IMG/VR virus record: IMGVR_UViG_3300031651_000018
Coordinates: 1 to 26,083 of that record
DNA from: a virus
Strand: one strand, 5' to 3'
Length of the DNA stretch: 26,083 nt
Under the pieces are notes generated by a model. The model was not told the DNA's origin. It saw nothing but the letters and a program-made list of their open reading frames with translations, and searched no databases. The position numbers and the translations under genes are program-made. Shown piece after piece: positions 7,762 through 15,272 of this stretch (positions within the stretch are counted from its first letter, which is position 1; every line of letters starts with the position of its first letter).

Positions 7762-7790
7762 ATTATATAGAAGAAAGTAAAAAAAGTTAA
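7762..7790 (-). promoter_or_regulatory. Leftward copy of the repeated phage promoter (P2)
   Basis: On the minus strand: TTAACT (7785-7790), 17-bp spacer with TTTTTACTTT, consensus TATAAT (7762-7767), then AGTATTAATTAAG. The flanks (AAAAATAACTTAAC upstream) match the other copies. It reads into the 125-aa gene. Confidence 0.75.
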
Positions 7791-7797
7791 GTTATTT

Positions 7798-8241
7798 TTA
7801 TCTGGAAAGCTCTAATATTTTTGATATTTTCACATCTTTTTTATCTGAACTTCTTTTCACATGATCCATTTTAGAGAGAAAACGCAGAAAAGGTTGAATT
7901 GATTCTTGAACTTTAATAATCATGTCTTCAGATATATCTTCAATATCTTGAGATAATATATCTAATTTTATTTCCCTTTTTCTGATTTGTTTATACGCAT
8001 TCCTATTTGCATACATTTGTTTTTTGGTTTTCTGTCCTTCTTTTTCTTTTTCTGTTATTATTTGTTCATAATAATTTTTTAAATCTTTTACTTTTCGTTC
8101 ATAATCTTCTTTGATTTCAAATTTTTCTTGTCTTAATTGTTTTAAAAATTCTTTTCTAGCTATTTTTTTTCCAATTTTTTTTCCAAGCACAATAGCATCA
8201 TTAATTCGTTTTGAAATTATTTTAAAAAATAAATTTTTCAT
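7798..8241 (-). CDS. Coiled-coil hypothetical protein
   Basis: 147 aa. Highly charged and helical throughout, with a likely coiled coil from about residue 35 to 110 (heptad-like KFEIKEDYERKVKDLKNYYE, then Lys/Glu runs). A basic N-terminus (ISKRINDAIVLGKKIGKKIARK) could bind nucleic acid or a membrane surface. It has an AAGGAGAATAAA ribosome binding site like that of the tail fibre genes. It is the last gene of a leftward run that starts at 9739. No family recognised. Confidence 0.6.
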   Translation of the reverse strand: MKNLFFKIISKRINDAIVLGKKIGKKIARKEFLKQLRQEKFEIKEDYERKVKDLKNYYEQIITEKEKEGQKTKKQMYANRNAYKQIRKREIKLDILSQDIEDISEDMIIKVQESIQPFLRFLSKMDHVKRSSDKKDVKISKILELSR

Positions 8242-8251
8242 TTTATTCTCC

Positions 8252-8428
8252 TTATATTTTTATTTCAAGAATTTCATAGATATACTTATCGATACAGCTT
8301 TTTTTAATTATTTCTAATGCTTCTTTTTTACTTTCAAAAATTACTGGTTTGTGCCAATCAATTTTTGATAATATCAATAAATCTGTATCCAAAAATAATT
8401 TATAAATTACAATATATTTTTTTTTCAT
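8252..8428 (-). CDS. Small hypothetical protein
   Basis: 58 aa from the ATG at 8428 (MKKKYIVIYKLFLD). An ATG seven codons upstream exists, but AAAAGGAGTCTAAA sits just before the inner ATG and the outer one lies inside the preceding gene, so the inner start is preferred. Strand-helix-strand pattern (KYIVIYKLFL, KKEALEIIKKSC, YIYEILEIKI) suggests a small alpha/beta fold similar to short phage proteins with a KEEAL-type helix. No function known. Confidence 0.6.
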   Translation of the reverse strand: MKKKYIVIYKLFLDTDLLILSKIDWHKPVIFESKKEALEIIKKSCIDKYIYEILEIKI

Positions 8429-8429
8429 T

Positions 8430-9557
8430 TTAGACTCCTTTTCTAACAAACATTACAATTGCAAAAGAAATTGGCGCAATAAGATCTATAAACATAGCAG
8501 GAAAAACAGATAGCCAAAATTGAATCATATCCGCTCTCCACCTAAATATTCTTGACATCCATAAATAAAAATCAGGCGAATTTTTTTTAACGATTTTAAT
8601 ATTTGTATTTTTTCTTAGATTTTTTAATTTTTTTGATATTTGATTAAGTTCTTTTTTTGACTGATAAAACCTCCATCGAAAATTAGTGTATTGTTTTTTA
8701 TTTTCTTCAATCATTTCTTTGGTTACATATTGTCCGAGTATATTTTGCAGTTGTTTAATATCATTAGTCAATATTTTTTTTCTATCCAAGAACTCTTCTT
8801 TTTGTTCAGTATATTCTTTGTACTTTCTATCATTGTCTGTAACAAGTTTTTCTTGTTTATATTGCGTATTTAATTTTTCTATTCTGGCATTGTATTGCCC
8901 TGCAACTGTGGAAACCATTGAAAAAATAGTAACTATTGCCCATAAAAAAGAAAAAACAAAAATTAGAAAATATCTTTTTCTTTGGAAAAATAATATAATT
9001 AATTCAAAAGCCGACACAGCAAACGTAACCATAATAGTAGCCAGTAACAACGCCCGAAAAGGATTTAAAAATTCTCGTAACCAATTGTCTGAGTAATAAA
9101 TACTCATGTAGGTTGCTCCAACACCTATTGTTAGTAATATATATCTTAAAACTATAATCCAGTTATTTGTATTTAATTTTTTTTTGTTTATTTCTTTAAA
9201 TGAAAATAATTGATGTGCATTCTTTTTTAATTTTTCCAATGAAAAAGGAGTGATAAAATTTTTATCATTTATTTTTTTGAATTGTGGAAATACTTTTCGT
9301 CGGGGTTTGTCCAGAGCAATATCAGGATTTATTATTAATTTTTCATTTTTTATTAGTAAAAATTTTTCTTTTCTTAATTGTCTTGTCAACTCATATATTT
9401 TATTTTTGTCAAAATTTGTTTTGTTTCTTAGCCAGGCCAGGCCAGGCATTTTATTAAATTTTTTAAAATAAGAAATCAATAATTTTTTAAACGCATAAAT
9501 ATCATTTACTTTTAAATGCTTCAATTTGCCAATCCTTCCTTTTATTGTTTTTATCAT
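8430..9557 (-). CDS. Membrane protein with winged-helix-like N-terminus and central coiled coil
   Basis: 375 aa, unrecognised family. Residues about 20-77 look like a winged helix (GLAWLRNKTNFDKNKIYELT, then RKEKFLLIKNEKLIIN), followed by a basic linker. Three hydrophobic spans follow (about 133-154, 168-191, 196-219), then roughly 100 residues of coiled coil (222-325), a basic stretch and a last span (about 345-371, QFWLSVFPAMFIDLIAPISF). This suggests an inner-membrane protein with a cytoplasmic helical arm and a nucleic-acid-like reader domain. Too large for a holin. It overlaps the upstream gene by one base and lacks a clear ribosome binding site, so it is translationally coupled. It could be a membrane anchor for DNA or a host-exclusion protein; neither is shown. 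Confidence 0.7.
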   Translation of the reverse strand: MIKTIKGRIGKLKHLKVNDIYAFKKLLISYFKKFNKMPGLAWLRNKTNFDKNKIYELTRQLRKEKFLLIKNEKLIINPDIALDKPRRKVFPQFKKINDKNFITPFSLEKLKKNAHQLFSFKEINKKKLNTNNWIIVLRYILLTIGVGATYMSIYYSDNWLREFLNPFRALLLATIMVTFAVSAFELIILFFQRKRYFLIFVFSFLWAIVTIFSMVSTVAGQYNARIEKLNTQYKQEKLVTDNDRKYKEYTEQKEEFLDRKKILTNDIKQLQNILGQYVTKEMIEENKKQYTNFRWRFYQSKKELNQISKKLKNLRKNTNIKIVKKNSPDFYLWMSRIFRWRADMIQFWLSVFPAMFIDLIAPISFAIVMFVRKGV

Positions 9558-9739
9558 TATTTTATTATTTCAGGTAATTCTGCAATCATAGCTACTCTAT
9601 AATTTTTTATTTTTGCTGTGGTATTGGCGTTATGTGTTGCAGCATTAAAATCCTTGACAATAATTTCTTCCATTTCACAAGATTTTTCCGTGGGTTTATC
9701 GCTTTGTTTTTTAAAAAATATTCTGTATTTATATGCCAT
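9557..9739 (-). CDS. Small hypothetical protein
   Basis: 60 aa, starting MAYKYRIFFKKQ after TAGGAGAAAAAATA. First gene of a leftward run of four. Pattern of strand, loop with Cys, strand (EEIIVKDFNAATHN), then KNYRVAMIAELPEI. No family recognised. Confidence 0.6.
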   Translation of the reverse strand: MAYKYRIFFKKQSDKPTEKSCEMEEIIVKDFNAATHNANTTAKIKNYRVAMIAELPEIIK

Positions 9740-9829
9740 TATTTTTTCTCCTATACTATATATTATACTATATTTTACGCAAATAAAAAATAATTTTTTT
9801 AAAAAAGTGTAAAAAAGGGTAAAAATAAC
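9740..9829. promoter_or_regulatory. Divergent A+T-rich control region
   Basis: The gap between the leftward run and the rightward early genes. On the minus strand a TATAAT (9762-9767) lies among repeated TATAGTATA units, a likely leftward start, though no good -35 is seen. On the right side two GTAAAAA half-sites (in GTGTAAAAAAGGGTAAAAA, 9807-9825) precede the rightward promoter. No gene is seen here. Confidence 0.5.
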
Positions 9830-9857
9830 TTGACTTTTTTTACTTTTATAGTATATT
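9830..9857 (+). promoter_or_regulatory. Rightward copy of the repeated phage promoter (P3)
   Basis: TTGACT (9830-9835), 16-bp spacer with TTTTTTACTTTT, TATATT (9852-9857), then AGTATTAGTTAATAAG and GAGAGGAAATT before the ATG at 9899. The promoter and leader are the same, on the opposite strand, as those before the 66-aa gene at 7048. Confidence 0.85.
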
Positions 9858-9898
9858 AGTATTAGTTAATAAGAAATTAAAGAAAAAGAGAGGAAATT

Positions 9899-10660
9899 AT
9901 GACTGAATTAAGGAATTTTTATATTGTTGGATTTACAAATAAATTTTATACTCTTTGGCATATCCAGGATGAAGATGTATACTCAAAAGGTGTTTTGGGA
10001 AATAGCTTTTTTGCTGGTGTTAGAACTCATTATCAGTACATAAAAAATATTTCTTTTGAAATCGATACTGTAAAAAGTTTATATCCAGAATTAAAAATTG
10101 ACGACGAATTAAGGGGCCAGGATCATTCTTTCTATAAAATTTGTGTAGTATATCAAAACGATATAATTCCTTTTGGAAAACACGCTGGAATGACGGTTTT
10201 TGAAATTGAGAATATTGACAGCCAATACCTTGAATGGCTATATCAAAATAATTCTTCAAACGAATTAAAAATAATTTTGGAAAAAACTGAAACAATTAAA
10301 AATTTAATTTCTAAAGAAGAAGCTGAAAAAGAAACTGTTAAAATCGAATTCGAAAAAATGGAAATAGAAAAAAATAAATTAGCAGCAGACTTTCAAATTC
10401 CTGTATTGATAAAATTTACCAGTAATCCCAGCAATCCTATTACGGGAAATGATAAAATAATTACAATTGATGGAGAATATAAAAATACTCGTTGTTTAAT
10501 TTATTTGAAAGAAGAGGATGTAAAATATGTAAATTGTCAGCATCCTTATTATTTATTAAAAATAGATGGGAAAGCAAGGCGAGTAAAAAACAAAGAATTT
10601 AAATTAAATTTAAATGTAGAAGAAGTTAAAAAAGATTTCATTATAGCCAAAGCAATTTAA
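9899..10660 (+). CDS. Phage protein with ExoX-C/DUF3820-like motif
   Basis: 253 aa. The best landmark is near residues 91-115: IIPFGKHAGMTVFEIE followed by YLEWLYQN. This is the FGKHKG...YLEWL pattern of the short domain found at the C-terminus of exonuclease X-like proteins and in DUF3820 proteins, thought to bind nucleic acid. A coiled-coil segment follows (ELKIILEKTETIKNL to EIEKNKLAADF, about 120-165), then a beta-rich C-terminal domain. No exonuclease active-site residues are visible, so a nuclease role is not supported. First gene after promoter P3, and probably early expressed. The N-terminal MTEL echoes MTEI of the 7048 gene because the leader duplication runs into the coding start. 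Confidence 0.6.
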   Translation: MTELRNFYIVGFTNKFYTLWHIQDEDVYSKGVLGNSFFAGVRTHYQYIKNISFEIDTVKSLYPELKIDDELRGQDHSFYKICVVYQNDIIPFGKHAGMTVFEIENIDSQYLEWLYQNNSSNELKIILEKTETIKNLISKEEAEKETVKIEFEKMEIEKNKLAADFQIPVLIKFTSNPSNPITGNDKIITIDGEYKNTRCLIYLKEEDVKYVNCQHPYYLLKIDGKARRVKNKEFKLNLNVEEVKKDFIIAKAI

Positions 10661-10712
10661 GTTAATAAGAAATAAATAAGCCTTCGGGCGGGAGAGGAAA
10701 TTATGACTACAA
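10660..10712 (+). repeat. 53-bp repeated leader with UUCG mini-hairpin, copy 1
   Basis: Exact match to 14942-14994. It contains GTTAATAAGAAATAAATAAG, the stem-loop GCC-TTCG-GGC (10680-10689) and the ribosome binding site GGGAGAGGAAATT, and reaches into the first codons (ATGACTACAA) of the 290-aa gene. The C(UUCG)G tetraloop just 5' of the ribosome binding site could protect the mRNA end or set translation level. No promoter lies directly before this copy, so it is probably read through from P3. Confidence 0.9.
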
Positions 10713-11575
10713 CAAAAATGACTAAAAAAATGTATGAAGATTACAAGGTTTTTTACAAAGGGAATTTAAATGCAAAAAATGCAACGTTTGATTACAAAAA
10801 AGAATTTAAAACTATTAAAAATTACAAAGACTTTTTAAAGCTAAAAGAATATCAAATTTGTTCTAAAAAACAAATACGCGCCAGCGTAAAAGAAAAAAGC
10901 GAACATTTGTCTATGAGAGAGAGACTTGATGCAAGAAAAAAAGAATTATTTACTAATGAATTGAACATAATAGTAAATACAAATGATGGAGCAAGAGTAA
11001 TAAATAGTGGTGCGTTTTCTTTTGAAATAAATGAGTATGCTGATTGGGATTATTACGCAAAATCATATCGGTTTCCAAAAAATTTTAAAACATCTGTTTT
11101 TAATATCAATTTATCAAATTTCAAATATAATTATCGAAAATATATTGCCATTGATGGAATTGTAAACGCAGAAATAAAACAGATAACTGAAAAAGAAGAT
11201 TATATTTTAATTGAAGCTGTTTCTATTCTAAGAAAAAAAATTGATGGAAAAATTAAATTTACCCTGGTTCCTATGTTTATTGCGGAAAATGAAAAATATT
11301 CTTATCATAGCGAAAAGTCTTTTGCTATAGCAATCAAAGGTTTGGAAAGAAAGGCTAAAACAGATATTGAAAATGTCAAAAAAGATACTTTAATAACTAT
11401 TTCTATGTACAAAAAAATAACTGGTGCTTGTTCTGCTGGAATAAACAACTGGCTACATAAGCATGAGTTTAATTCAAAGATAAAAATAAAAGCAGACAAA
11501 TTATTATCAATCCTAAAAGAAGAAAATGCTTATGGATGGCAAAAATTAGAAAGATTAATATTTAAGGTCTCATAA
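10703..11575 (+). CDS. Unknown early-region phage protein
   Basis: 290 aa, no family recognised. The N-terminal 90 residues are basic and helical (KMYEDYKVFYKGNLNAKNAT, HLSMRERLDARKKELFTNEL), the middle is beta-rich (ELNIIVNTNDGARVINSGAF through EAVSILRKKIDGKIKFTLVP), and the last 60 residues are helical with a DNA-binding look (GACSAGINNWLHKH, then KIKADKLLSILKEENAYGW). It uses the 53-bp leader also placed before the 94-aa gene at 14985. Its stop codon lies inside the conserved sequence that starts the 3' hairpin element at 11571. The two genes therefore share both 5' and 3' flanks although the proteins are unlike. Confidence 0.65.
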   Translation: MTTTKMTKKMYEDYKVFYKGNLNAKNATFDYKKEFKTIKNYKDFLKLKEYQICSKKQIRASVKEKSEHLSMRERLDARKKELFTNELNIIVNTNDGARVINSGAFSFEINEYADWDYYAKSYRFPKNFKTSVFNINLSNFKYNYRKYIAIDGIVNAEIKQITEKEDYILIEAVSILRKKIDGKIKFTLVPMFIAENEKYSYHSEKSFAIAIKGLERKAKTDIENVKKDTLITISMYKKITGACSAGINNWLHKHEFNSKIKIKADKLLSILKEENAYGWQKLERLIFKVS

Positions 11576-11609
11576 TTTCCTGTCCGGTCTGCTAACATAG
11601 GGGCCGGAC
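11571..11609 (+). ncRNA. Structured hairpin element, copy A
   Basis: CATAATTTCC (11571-11580) is followed by a 28-nt hairpin (11582-11609): GTCCGG pairs with CCGGAC, extended by U-G, C-G and U-G pairs, with the loop region GCTAACATAG. The same arrangement occurs at 15337-15374 with a compensatory C-G to U-A change. Rich in G+C in an A+T-rich genome. There is no run of T after the stem, so it is not a plain terminator. It overlaps the stop of the 290-aa gene. A 21-codon reading frame with ATG at 11627 follows but is not claimed as a gene. Confidence 0.6.
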
Positions 11610-11671
11610 TCCTGGATAGGGGAAAATGATTATAAGAGAATTAATTATTAAAAACAAAAGGAGAAAACACG

Positions 11672-12199
11672 ATGCAAAATCAATTAGATAATAGTACATA
11701 CAATAATTATCAAAATATGGTTTTTTTAAAAACCAATAAATTTTATAAAAAATATAAATACATAGAAAAAGACGAACTAATAGCGCAAGCAAATTTAATT
11801 TTTTGTGAGAGTTATTACAGTTTTTCAAATGATTCAAAAAATATTTCTTTTTCTACTTTTCTATGGAAACAATTGGATTGGGGCTTATTTTCTTATGTCA
11901 AAAATAAAAATAATAGAATAAAAAAAGAAATATCATTACCTGCTGTTTTATTAAATAATTATAACTATTATGATAAAAATCAAGAAGCAATTTTATTCGC
12001 AGATTTTATAAAAAATATTAGCAAAAAAGCAAAGCAAATTTTAAAATTAATTTGTTATCCAAGTACAAAAGAAGTAAAAGAAATAAATAAAATAAATAAA
12101 AAACAAATAACTATATATCTGAGAAAACAGGGTTGGAAATATACAGACATTTTTAATTGTTTTAATGAAATAGAAATATATCTGGAGAATTGGAAATGA
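11672..12199 (+). CDS. Sigma-factor-like phage protein (putative)
   Basis: 175 aa. Residues about 30-85 have the layout of sigma-70 region 2: IEKDELIAQANLIFCESYY, then FSTFLWKQLDWGLFSYVKNK, then basic residues, comparable to the DELIQEG...F.TYL..r...Y pattern. The C-terminal 65 residues (SKKAKQILKLI, then a helix-turn-helix-like KEINKINKKQITIYLRKQGW) could stand for region 4. Sequence drift is large, so the call is tentative. If right, it could direct host RNA polymerase to late or middle phage promoters. It starts after AAAAGGAGAAAACACG and overlaps the helicase start by four bases. Confidence 0.45.
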   Translation: MQNQLDNSTYNNYQNMVFLKTNKFYKKYKYIEKDELIAQANLIFCESYYSFSNDSKNISFSTFLWKQLDWGLFSYVKNKNNRIKKEISLPAVLLNNYNYYDKNQEAILFADFIKNISKKAKQILKLICYPSTKEVKEINKINKKQITIYLRKQGWKYTDIFNCFNEIEIYLENWK

Positions 12200-13749
12200 G
12201 AAAAGCTGAATTAAAAAAAAATAAAATAAAAATTTATTTCACCGAAAAAAACAGGGATAAATTTTTTCGCATAATTAATAAATTTAAATCTTTTGGCGGA
12301 AACTATAATCAATCAAAAAAATATTGGTCAGTTCCTTGTAATGAAAAAAGTATTAAATTTTTATCTGATTTAAAATTTTCTCTTGCCAATGAGATTATAA
12401 AATATTGGGAAAAAATAAAAACAATTAAAAAACAGGTTTTTCCCATAATAAATTATAACAGTGATTTACTGAGAGAATATCAAAACAAACACATCAATAA
12501 ATTAATCCCAGTACTACAAAAAAATAATACTGGTTTGGATGGAAGTGATACCGGAACAGGAAAAACATATTCGGCAATAGCTATTGCAAAATTTTTAAAA
12601 TTAAAAATTATTGCCTTAGTTCCTATTGCAAGCATAACAACTTGGAAGGAACTTGCTGAAAAATTTGGAGTCGATATTTTTGCCAGTAATTATGAACAAT
12701 TTCAGCGGGGTAATATAAAGTATTTGCAAAAAACAGAAAGTTATAAAAACACAGTTAAAAATGGAATAATAAAAAAGAAAAAATATGTGAAATATAAATG
12801 GAATACAAACGAAAAACATATAATAATATTTGATGAAATTCATCGTTGCGGAAACTATAGAACACTAAATGGAAAAATGCTAAGGGCGTGCATAAATATA
12901 CCAAGCAAAGTTTTGGGCTTGTCTGCTACAATAACAGACAACGCTTTACAAATGTATAATATAGGCCTTGTGCTTAAAATATTTTCAAATTGGATGGGAT
13001 TTATTTCTTGGGGATACAGCAGGGGTATTAAACAAGGTCATTGGGGAATGGAATTTAATGCAACAAAAGAAAATCTGATAAAAATACATGATGATATTTT
13101 TCCAGGCAAAGGGCATAGAATGAGAGTCGAAAATATTCCAAATTTTCCAGCCAATAATATTATAAGTGAAATATATGATATGAAGGAAGCTAAGCAAATA
13201 CAAGAAAAATATGATGAATTAAGCAATATCCTGGAAATAACAAAACGAATACAGGCCAGACAAGAAATAGAATTACATAAAATAAATACAATAATTGAAT
13301 TAGTAAAAGATCTAATTAAACAAGGCTATAGTGTGCCTATCTTTGTTAATTTTACTGAAACAATTGTACAGATACAAAAAAAATTAAAAACAAGTTGTAT
13401 AGTAAAAGGTAGTATGAAAAAAATAGATAAAGATAAAAATATCAAAGATTTTCAATCAAACAAAGAAAAAATAATAATACTAAATAATCGTGCAGGTGGG
13501 GAGTCTATTTCTCTACACGATATGACGGGAGAGCACCCGAGAATAAGTATAATAAATATTCCTGAAAGTGCAAAAAATCTGAAACAGGTACTTGGTAGAA
13601 TAAGACGTGAAGGAACTGTTGCTGAAAAAGTTACACAAATACTTATTTTTTGCCGAGATACTGTTGAAGAAAAAGTTGCTGAAAACATACGGAAAAAAAT
13701 AAATAATATAGACATAATAAATGATGGTGATATAAAATTAGAAAAATAA
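12196..13749 (+). CDS. SF2 DNA helicase/translocase (SNF2-like)
   Basis: 517 aa from the ATG at 12196; GGAG lies eight bases upstream, and the ATG overlaps the previous stop (ATGA). Residues 1-50 resemble a HARP-like domain (KYWSVPCNEKSIKFLSDL). Motif Q/I: LREYQNKH, then SDTGTGKTYS with Lys about 123. Motif II: HIIIFDEIHRCG. Motif III: VLGLSATI. Second RecA fold: VPIFVNFTETI, NNRAGGESISLHDMTG (motif V) and QVLGRIRREGT (motif VI with arginine fingers). These are the full set for an ATP-driven duplex-DNA motor. Likely role in origin opening, recombination or fork restart. The stop is followed in the same frame by an open zinc-ribbon-like reading frame. Confidence 0.88.
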   Translation: MRKAELKKNKIKIYFTEKNRDKFFRIINKFKSFGGNYNQSKKYWSVPCNEKSIKFLSDLKFSLANEIIKYWEKIKTIKKQVFPIINYNSDLLREYQNKHINKLIPVLQKNNTGLDGSDTGTGKTYSAIAIAKFLKLKIIALVPIASITTWKELAEKFGVDIFASNYEQFQRGNIKYLQKTESYKNTVKNGIIKKKKYVKYKWNTNEKHIIIFDEIHRCGNYRTLNGKMLRACINIPSKVLGLSATITDNALQMYNIGLVLKIFSNWMGFISWGYSRGIKQGHWGMEFNATKENLIKIHDDIFPGKGHRMRVENIPNFPANNIISEIYDMKEAKQIQEKYDELSNILEITKRIQARQEIELHKINTIIELVKDLIKQGYSVPIFVNFTETIVQIQKKLKTSCIVKGSMKKIDKDKNIKDFQSNKEKIIILNNRAGGESISLHDMTGEHPRISIINIPESAKNLKQVLGRIRREGTVAEKVTQILIFCRDTVEEKVAENIRKKINNIDIINDGDIKLEK

Positions 13750-13947
13750 AAGAGAGGTAAAAGTAGTACTTTTGAAAAAACACATTTTAATAATTGGGAA
13801 AGGGTAGAAAATTTGGGGTGCAAAACATGGAGATGTAAATTTTATAGAGATAATTATAGCGAAATTTTTGGTGCATGTCCTGAATGTATTCATGATCCTA
13901 TGCCAAATAATATAAATAATATAAATGGATTACGAAGGACTTTGTGA
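13750..13947 (+). CDS. Zinc-ribbon-like open frame without a normal start (possible readthrough tail or broken gene)
   Basis: Immediately after the helicase TAA the same frame stays open for 65 codons, to TGA at 13945-13947. It encodes SSTFEKTHFNNWERVENLG, then CKTWRCKFYRD, then GACPECIHDP. The four cysteines (C-x4-C, later C-x2-C) look like a zinc ribbon, and the composition is protein-like. There is no ATG before the motif. A GAGAGG site lies upstream at the right distance from AGT-ACT at about 13762-13770, where a start codon seems missing, and TTG at 13813 is the only alternative start. A palindrome, AAAAGTAGTACTTTT (13759-13773), covers that point. Options are a gene with a lost or TTG start, or helicase readthrough. 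Confidence 0.35.
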   Translation, partial: KRGKSSTFEKTHFNNWERVENLGCKTWRCKFYRDNYSEIFGACPECIHDPMPNNINNINGLRRTL

Positions 13948-13994
13948 ATATTTTGAAGTAAAATAAAAGGAGTTTTAAAAAATAGGAGTTAATT

Positions 13995-14885
13995 ATGTTT
14001 GATGCAAAACAATTTTGTATGGATTATAATATCAATATACCTGATAGAATTAAAAATACGCAAGAAGGCTGGGTAAATATTAAGTGTCCATTTCCTGAAT
14101 GTGATGACACAACAAATCATGGAGGTTTTAATTTAGAGAATGCTTATTATTATTGCTGGAAATGCGGTTGGCATCCACTATATGAAGTCATACAAGAATT
14201 AATAGGAGTGAGTAAAAATGAAGCATATTCACTTATATGCGAATATGATGTAATAAATAAAATAAGTACAAAGAAAAAAAGACACGCATCAAAAATTAAA
14301 TTTCCACCAGAAACAATTCTAATGAAAAAGTCACATAAAAAATATTTGCGCAATAGAAATTTTGACGCAGAATATCTTGAAAAAGAATGGAATTTGATGG
14401 GTACGGATAGTGTAGGAGAATATTCACATAGAATTATTATACCCATACTATACAAAAATAAAATTGTTAGTTATCAAGCCCGGGATATAACAGGAAAAGC
14501 TGAACTAAAATATAAAGCTTGTAAAAAAGAAAATGAAATAATGCAGCACAAACATATCTGCTATGGAATTGATAAAATAAAAGATGGTGTGGCAATAATT
14601 GTTGAAGGTGTTACTGATGTTTGGAGAATTGGTGCTGGAGCTATTGCAATGTTTGGTACTTCATTTACTATGCAGCAAGTGAATTTTCTTGTCAAAAATT
14701 TATCCAGGGTTCATATTTTATTTGACTTTGGAGAAAAACAGGCACAAGAAAAAGCCAAAAAATTAGGGACTTTATTATGTCCTTTTATGGATGTAGAAAT
14801 ATTACAAATACAAGGAATGTTAGGTGATCCTTGTGAAAATTTAAGTCAAAGCAATATAAACTATTTAAAAAAAATAATTTTTTAA
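13995..14885 (+). CDS. DnaG-type DNA primase (zinc finger plus Toprim)
   Basis: 296 aa. The N-terminal zinc-binding domain has Cys31, Cys36, Cys54 and Cys57 (CPFPEC, then YYYCWKCGWH). The Toprim part starts with RIIIPILYKNKIVSYQARD and continues with IIVEGVTDVWRIG (Glu204, Asp208), AIAMFGTS and HILFDFGEKQAQEKA. These match the order of motifs in small phage primases of the DnaG/TOPRIM type. It would lay RNA primers for the lagging strand with the DnaB-like helicase of 18469. Shorter than DnaG because the helicase-binding domain is missing. The start is set by AATAGGAGTTAATT. Confidence 0.82.
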   Translation: MFDAKQFCMDYNINIPDRIKNTQEGWVNIKCPFPECDDTTNHGGFNLENAYYYCWKCGWHPLYEVIQELIGVSKNEAYSLICEYDVINKISTKKKRHASKIKFPPETILMKKSHKKYLRNRNFDAEYLEKEWNLMGTDSVGEYSHRIIIPILYKNKIVSYQARDITGKAELKYKACKKENEIMQHKHICYGIDKIKDGVAIIVEGVTDVWRIGAGAIAMFGTSFTMQQVNFLVKNLSRVHILFDFGEKQAQEKAKKLGTLLCPFMDVEILQIQGMLGDPCENLSQSNINYLKKIIF

Positions 14886-14892
14886 TTAAAAA

Positions 14893-14935
14893 AAAGTAAA
14901 AATAACTTGACTTTTTTTACTTTATACATTATATT
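14893..14935 (+). promoter_or_regulatory. Rightward promoter P4 with dyad operator across the -35
   Basis: TTGACT (14907-14912), 17-bp spacer, TATATT (14930-14935). A perfect 10-bp inverted repeat, AAAGTAAAAA (14893-14902) and TTTTTACTTT (14914-14923), surrounds the -35 with half-site centres 21 bp apart, two helical turns, as expected for a dimeric repressor. The palindrome TTTTTTAATTAAAAAA at the end of the primase gene lies just upstream and could act as terminator or UP element. Confidence 0.85.
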
Positions 14936-14941
14936 AGTATT

Positions 14942-14994
14942 AGTTAATAAGAAATAAATAAGCCTTCGGGCGGGAGAGGAAATTATGACTACAA
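14942..14994 (+). repeat. 53-bp repeated leader with UUCG mini-hairpin, copy 2
   Basis: Exact copy of 10660-10712. Here it follows promoter P4 directly, so the transcript would start at or near its first bases. The GCC-TTCG-GGC stem-loop is at 14962-14971 and the ribosome binding site just after it. Confidence 0.9.
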
Positions 14995-15269
14995 AAAGAA
15001 CAGTAAAAGTGTTGATAAATAATGAGAATATTCTGTATGCTATTGGCTTAAAAGATATCGCTGAACAAAAAAAATATTTTCTTGAACAGAGGATGAAAAT
15101 TGAGTGTCATCAGGGAATTTGTGGGTATGAATTACCAACGATAACAGAAGCCAGAAAAGATTTTAATAATTATTTTAAACAAATTGAAATTTCTTGGGAC
15201 GCATATAAAGCATTTAGAAATGACAATAAAAATTTATTTTTTGAATTAACTGGTTATTATCTTGAATAA
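14985..15269 (+). CDS. Small unknown early protein
   Basis: 94 aa, no family recognised (MTTKRTVKVLINNENILYA at the start; KAFRNDNKNLFFELTGYYLE at the end). Single strong promoter (P4) and shared leader upstream. Its stop codon lies four bases before the hammerhead ribozyme, so a ribosome at the stop codon would cover the 5' strand of the ribozyme. Function unknown. Small early genes of this type often encode host-takeover proteins, but nothing in the sequence proves this. Confidence 0.65.
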   Translation: MTTKRTVKVLINNENILYAIGLKDIAEQKKYFLEQRMKIECHQGICGYELPTITEARKDFNNYFKQIEISWDAYKAFRNDNKNLFFELTGYYLE

Positions 15270-15272
15270 CAA

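Noticed and set aside
8686-9096. 136-codon rightward open frame opposite the membrane-protein gene
   Set aside because: Hydrophobic shadow of the true leftward gene, no ribosome binding site and no domain pattern.
11571-11609. Hairpin A as an intrinsic terminator
   Set aside because: Stem is G+C rich but is followed by CTCCTGGATAGG, not a T run.
11627-11692. 21-codon reading frame from the ATG at 11627
   Set aside because: It runs into the start of the sigma-like gene and has no support beyond a GGGG-type upstream sequence.
13452-13823. Leftward frame opposite the helicase end
   Set aside because: Phe/Ser/Ile-rich antisense shadow without start signals; the plus-strand helicase motifs are clear.
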